A stretch of 64,000 nt of DNA, taken from contig NZ_JAKNCJ010000001.1 of the NCBI RefSeq assembly GCF_023509525.1, positions 186,001 to 250,000 on the forward strand, read 5' to 3'. The notes beneath the pieces are model-generated. The model saw only the letters and a list, made by a program, of their open reading frames with translations. It ran no database searches and was not told where the DNA came from. Positions 63,041-64,000 of this stretch are shown here, one piece after another. Each line of letters opens with the position of its first letter. Positions within the stretch are counted from its first letter, which is position 1. The position numbers were made by a program, and so were the translations under genes. The stretch is from Brachybacterium equifaecis. Lineage in GTDB: Bacteria > Actinomycetota > Actinomycetes > Actinomycetales > Dermabacteraceae.

Positions 63041-64000
63041 TGGGCACCTCCGCAGCCCTCGCGCTGATGATCGCGGTTCCCGCGGCTCTCGTCGGGGCAG
63101 CGATGATCGCTCTGCCGGCCCTCTCGCGCTCCACCGTGCCCCTCGGGGTCGACGTCCCCTCCGATCGGGCCGGGGACCCGCGGGTGCGCTCGGCGGTGCG
63201 CGCCTACCGGTGGCGCTGCGCCGCGGTGACCGTGCTGTTCACGGCGAGCGCGGCGGCGATCCCCTTCCTCGTCGACGAGAGCAGGCCGGCGCTCCTCATG
63301 GGGCTGCTCATCGCGCTGCCGCTGCTCGAGACGGCGGCCCTGACGGCGGTCTTCGTGCGCTCCCGCCGCCCGATCCTCGCGGCGAAGCGCGCCGAGCGCT
63401 GGTTCGACGGGGCGCGCACCGCCCGCTCCGCCGTCGCGGGGCCGCTCCCCCACCGGGTGCCGGGATGGACCTGGGCCGCGCACCTCGTCGCGGTGCTCCT
63501 GGTGCTGCTGCCCCTCCCCGTCGCGGTCGCCCGGTGCGAGCACCTGCCCGATCCGTACCCCACGCACTGGGACGCCTCGGGCGCGCCCGACGCGTTCGCG
63601 CCGCTCAGCGCGGGCACGGTGCTGAGCCCGGTGTGGATCGGCCTCGGATGCGTGCTCCTGGTCGCGGGGATCGGGGCGCTGCTGCCCCGCCTGCCGATGC
63701 GCACCTTCCCCGACGGGGATGCCGACGGCGCCCCGCAGCGGGCCCGGCGCGAGCTGCGCGGGACCGCCGGACTCCTCGCCGCGGTGAACGCGGGCGTCGG
63801 ACTGCTGATGTGCGCGGTCACCCTGCCCACTCTGCTCGGACTCTCCCGAGCGCAGGGCGCGGCGCTGATGTGGGGCGGGTTCGTCGCGCTGAATGTGATG
63901 GTGATCGGCGGGATCATCGCGGTGGCGGTGCGGAGGCGCCGCGAGCCGTGGGATCCCGCGAAGGGCGAGATGGAATCGGCCGACGAGGACTCGCGCTGGA
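63040..64000 (+). CDS. DUF1648 membrane protein (3' end off window)
   Basis: At least 320 residues with about eight membrane helices. A DUF1648 motif (YPTHWDASGAPDAF) follows the fourth helix; DUF1648 is common in putative regulators of drug or envelope stress. It is translationally coupled to the GntR repressor, the usual partnership for this family. The frame is open to the window edge, so the C terminus is missing. Confidence 0.85.
   Translation, partial: MGTSAALALMIAVPAALVGAAMIALPALSRSTVPLGVDVPSDRAGDPRVRSAVRAYRWRCAAVTVLFTASAAAIPFLVDESRPALLMGLLIALPLLETAALTAVFVRSRRPILAAKRAERWFDGARTARSAVAGPLPHRVPGWTWAAHLVAVLLVLLPLPVAVARCEHLPDPYPTHWDASGAPDAFAPLSAGTVLSPVWIGLGCVLLVAGIGALLPRLPMRTFPDGDADGAPQRARRELRGTAGLLAAVNAGVGLLMCAVTLPTLLGLSRAQGAALMWGGFVALNVMVIGGIIAVAVRRRREPWDPAKGEMESADEDSRW

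Overview
The window is about 70% G+C. Its gene content and order point to an actinobacterium of the Dermabacteraceae/Micrococcales type; my best guess is Brachybacterium or a close relative. The actinobacterial markers are WhiB7, AdnAB, a mycothiol-dependent nitroreductase homologue, a VapB/AbrB antitoxin, group-II truncated globin, and small DUF3107, DUF3117 and DUF5679 proteins. The genus is inference.

Left edge (1-1458): the 3' part of a fused ECF-type vitamin/cobalt importer gene (second ATPase domain plus T component). Positions 1459-8778 form a lower-G+C accessory island with two anti-phage or selfish modules. One is an AAA ATPase/subtilase pair that I identify as an IetAS-type system (1884-5397, +). 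The other is a single-polypeptide MmeI-family restriction-modification enzyme, overlapped by 4 bases by a small GIY-YIG-like protein (5489-8778, -).

The region 8888-24701 is mostly housekeeping: ankyrin protein, ElaA, Nei glycosylase, RpiB, Rv2466c-type oxidoreductase, an asymmetric heterodimeric ABC exporter with complementary broken ATP sites, a DUF402 protein, a VapBC pair whose toxin is frameshifted, PepN, MscS, globin, a MerR regulator and two thioesterases. A sugar importer operon (binding protein and two permeases, no ATPase) occupies 24738-27890, followed by EttA and a HAD hydrolase.

Positions 30654-52126 are largely collinear with the Mycobacterium tuberculosis block Rv3194c-Rv3211 as I remember it: PDZ/Lon-like protease, DUF2342 metalloprotease, NUDIX, whiB7, uvrD2, nudC, adnB, adnA, TetR, DUF3107, DEAD-box helicase. 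Inserted in it is a macrolide-kinase-like phosphotransferase between nudC and adnB. The whiB7 leader has an autoregulatory-type promoter, a 40-codon upstream ORF with a strong Shine-Dalgarno, and mutually exclusive hairpins. The gap before the DUF5679 gene has DnaA-box-like sites and a long hairpin that may be a small RNA.

From 52263 to the end: MarC, a PHP phosphoesterase, aminopeptidase P, an MgtE-N/CBS protein without a membrane domain, DUF1003, Mrp, TatB, an O-methyltransferase (with sigE-rseA-htrA absent from the usual place), DUF3117, a LOG-family protein, DapE, and a YtrA-type GntR regulator translationally coupled to a DUF1648 membrane protein that runs off the right edge. ATGA, GTGA or TGATG stop/start overlaps are frequent throughout and define most of the operons. 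No rRNA, tRNA, CRISPR array or insertion sequence was seen.
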